Positions 62,084-64,000 of a stretch of DNA of 64,000 nt are shown piece after piece. The position numbers were made by a program, and so were the translations under genes. The DNA is from Alcaligenes faecalis (GTDB taxonomy: Bacteria > Pseudomonadota > Gammaproteobacteria > Burkholderiales > Burkholderiaceae_B). The stretch lies in NCBI RefSeq assembly GCF_009497775.1, contig NZ_CP031012.1, positions 372,001-436,000 of the forward strand. Reading direction: 5' to 3'. How positions within the stretch are numbered: position 1 is the first letter of the stretch; every line of letters starts with the position of its first letter. The notes below the pieces were generated by a model. That model had not been told where the DNA came from. It did not search any database and saw only the letters and a list, made by a program, of their open reading frames with translations.

Positions 62084-64000
62084 ATGAACAGAATCTATAA
62101 GTCGGTTTGGAACGAGCAAACGGCAACATTTGTCGCTGTTGCAGAAAACACCAAGACGCGCGGCAAGCGTAGCTCTAGCGGTGCCAGTGCCAGCCAGGCT
62201 GTGCTGGAGTGGGTGCAGGGATTGCGTTTGCGGACCGTGGCATTAGCCTTGCTTAGTGCAGGGGTATTGACACAACCTGCCATGGCACAAATTACCGATG
62301 GTTGGGAGCTGGCTGTAGACGGCGCGACCCCTTTCCATGTGATTCCTGGTGGCGCCTTTTCTTTGACTTCAGGCAGCAACATCGCTCTGACCCAAACGGG
62401 CGGGGCGGTTTCGGTGGCTTTGAATTCTGATCTCAACGTGGACTCCGTGACGGCCTCGGGCCTGGTCAAGGGAGGTAGTGGTGAATTTACCGGCGTGCTG
62501 ACAGCCGGTTCGGCCACGGTACAAGGTAATTTGCAGGCGAATGCGGCCACGATTACCAATCAATTGACGGCAGGCAGTGTGTCCGCCGGAGCAGGTACGT
62601 TTACGGGTACCTTGACGGCACCCAGTGCTGTCATTGATGGAAACCTGGCGGCGAAATCGGCCACGGTAGTGGGTGCTGTCAACGCGGGGGGCGTCAATAC
62701 CGTCAGCCTGACGGCGACCGGCAATACGAGCCTGCGTGCCGTGAATGTGAATAACAACAAGATCTCGGGCCTGGCTGACGCCGTAGTGAACGCTTCCAGT
62801 ACCGAGGCTGTGTCGGGCAAAGTCTTGTACGGGGCCTTGAACTCGGGTGATGGTGTCAAATATTTCCACACTAAATCCACCAAGGCGGATTCGGTAGCCA
62901 GTGGAGCAGATTCCACCGCGATTGGGCCACAGGCGAAGTCAACGGGTGAGGCTGCTCTGGCAGCAGGCCTGGAGTCGGAGGCCGCCGGTAAAGAAGCGAT
63001 TGCTTTGGGTGCACGCTCGGGCACGGGTAATACCGTGGAAAACGGCATTGCGATTGGTAGCGATGCGGGTGCCGCCAGCAAGGGCAGTGATTTGATTGCC
63101 ATGGGTAATAGCGCTGGCCAGCGTCTGGAAGGCAAGAATAACGTGGCCATTGGCAATAGCGCAGGCAGTGCGGTGGACCCCCTGGAAGTCGATGACACGA
63201 TTGCGATCGGCAATAAGGCTCTTGCCAAGGCAAGCGGGGCGATTGCCCTGGGAACCGGTGCGGATGTGGGCTTGCTGGCAGATAAGTCAGTGGCTATCGG
63301 TCAGGGAACAACCGTCTGGCAGGATGCGACATCCTCGACCGTGGTGGGCGCGGGTGCAACCGTCATGGCGGTGTCAGGAACGGCGCTGGGTGCAGGTGCA
63401 CATAGCTCTGGGGGCAGTTCCACGGCGGTCGGTAGCGGTGCATCCGCCACGGGCAGCCTCTCTTTTGCGGGCGGTGCCGGTGCTCAGGCCCATGGCATCA
63501 AGTCCGTCGCGATTGGTACGGGCGCCTTGAGCAATACGGAATCCGGTGTGTCGATTGGTGAAGGCGCCGGTGTGAACGCGGGAACCCCGGTGATTGGCAA
63601 CCGATTTGGTCAGGTTGCTGTCGGTGGTGAAGCCGGTCGGGGCGTACTGGGTGGCTACAACGTCGCGCTGGGCTACAAGTCGGGTGGCGATATTACCGGC
63701 GACGATACTGTGTCCATTGGCCGTGAGGCTGGTAGCCGAGTGGTGGGGGACCGTACGGTCAGCATTGGTTACGGTGCCAATAACCTGCCCGGCGAAACAG
63801 GCGCTGGTACTCCGGTTGCTCCGCCCGTCAAAGCCTCCAATGCCGTGGCAGTGGGTGACCGCTCCCGCTCGGGTGCGGACGGCTCGGTGGCCATGGGCTC
63901 GATGGCCACCGTGGTGGACTATGACATCGGCGGTATCGCCATCGGCAATAAAGCGCTGGTGTATGCAGGTACGTCGACTAAAGCGGCGGCAGGTGGGATT
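62084..64000 (+). CDS. trimeric autotransporter adhesin (YadA/Hia family), 5' part
   Basis: Open for 639 codons from ATG 62084 to the window edge, no stop seen, so the C-terminal anchor is outside. It begins with an extended signal peptide region (MNRIYKSVWNEQTATFVAVA), then a hydrophobic core and cleavage near AMA-QI (residue 68). Residues about 120-220 are short repeats of the type GxFTGxLTAxSAxVxGN. A neck-like segment (KISGLADAVVN) and KYFHTKSTKADS follow. From about 275 onward come YadA-head repeats (SVAIG, AIALG, NVAIGNSAG, STAVGSGA). A trimeric surface adhesin, probably for host or surface attachment. Confidence 0.95.
   Translation, partial: MNRIYKSVWNEQTATFVAVAENTKTRGKRSSSGASASQAVLEWVQGLRLRTVALALLSAGVLTQPAMAQITDGWELAVDGATPFHVIPGGAFSLTSGSNIALTQTGGAVSVALNSDLNVDSVTASGLVKGGSGEFTGVLTAGSATVQGNLQANAATITNQLTAGSVSAGAGTFTGTLTAPSAVIDGNLAAKSATVVGAVNAGGVNTVSLTATGNTSLRAVNVNNNKISGLADAVVNASSTEAVSGKVLYGALNSGDGVKYFHTKSTKADSVASGADSTAIGPQAKSTGEAALAAGLESEAAGKEAIALGARSGTGNTVENGIAIGSDAGAASKGSDLIAMGNSAGQRLEGKNNVAIGNSAGSAVDPLEVDDTIAIGNKALAKASGAIALGTGADVGLLADKSVAIGQGTTVWQDATSSTVVGAGATVMAVSGTALGAGAHSSGGSSTAVGSGASATGSLSFAGGAGAQAHGIKSVAIGTGALSNTESGVSIGEGAGVNAGTPVIGNRFGQVAVGGEAGRGVLGGYNVALGYKSGGDITGDDTVSIGREAGSRVVGDRTVSIGYGANNLPGETGAGTPVAPPVKASNAVAVGDRSRSGADGSVAMGSMATVVDYDIGGIAIGNKALVYAGTSTKAAAGGI

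Noticed and set aside
62095..63228. Minus-strand open frames under the adhesin region
   Set aside because: They are shadows of the plus-strand autotransporter, whose ORF runs without stop to the window edge and has a clear signal peptide and head repeats.

Overview
The window reads as chromosome of a betaproteobacterium of the family Alcaligenaceae, most probably Alcaligenes faecalis or a close relative. The strongest evidence is a complete aromatic amine dehydrogenase cluster in the order orf1-aauB-aauE-aauD-aauA-cytochrome c-regulator-orf-hemE. That order is the one known from A. faecalis. Codon use is GC-rich throughout, and the housekeeping genes (hemE-priA, gltBD, metXW, gshA) look like ordinary core genome.

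Layout. 0.1-1.8 kb: a chromosomal APH(3')-II-like aminoglycoside phosphotransferase and a GNAT acetyltransferase. 2-16.4 kb: a catabolic island around one LysR regulator (11132). Two leftward operons encode a NitT/Tau-type ABC importer plus an amidohydrolase, and a five-gene set (hydantoinase-like amidohydrolase, M20 carbamoylase/allantoate-hydrolase type enzyme, flavin reductase, Asp/Glu/hydantoin racemase, FAH-family hydratase). A rightward operon encodes a polar-amino-acid type ABC importer and a DapA-fold protein. All three operons carry the same 44-bp element in the same orientation relative to the genes, so I infer one regulon for import and ring opening of an unidentified ureide, hydantoin or cyclic amide. 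16.4-17.2 kb: a gene-free stretch with a strong terminator, a (CTT)9 microsatellite, a 235-bp nested inverted repeat and 7-bp tandem repeats.

17.2-27 kb: ogt, a phenylacetaldehyde-type aldehyde dehydrogenase, then the aau cluster for periplasmic oxidation of aromatic amines, a FeaR-like AraC regulator and hemE. 27-32 kb: priA and rep helicases. 32-39 kb: a 78-aa orphan gene under three palindromic elements, then gltB-gltD. 39-44 kb: enoyl-CoA hydratase, nitronate monooxygenase, CaiB-type CoA transferase and 3-hydroxyacyl-CoA dehydrogenase. 44-47.4 kb: a periplasmic protein, a membrane-anchored dihaem cytochrome c, tRNA-Arg(CCG) and a phage-like RNA remnant.

47.4-53.5 kb: a Zur-box-controlled znuD receptor translationally coupled to a methyltransferase, ada, gshA, a lipoprotein and a LuxR-type remnant. 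53.7-60.7 kb: metX-metW-ampG-TRIC, an lrgAB/cidAB-type pair, two RidA paralogues (one exported) and an Ap4A phosphorylase-like protein. 61-64 kb: an AraC regulator with a degenerate receiver domain, followed by the first 639 codons of a trimeric autotransporter adhesin that runs off the window.
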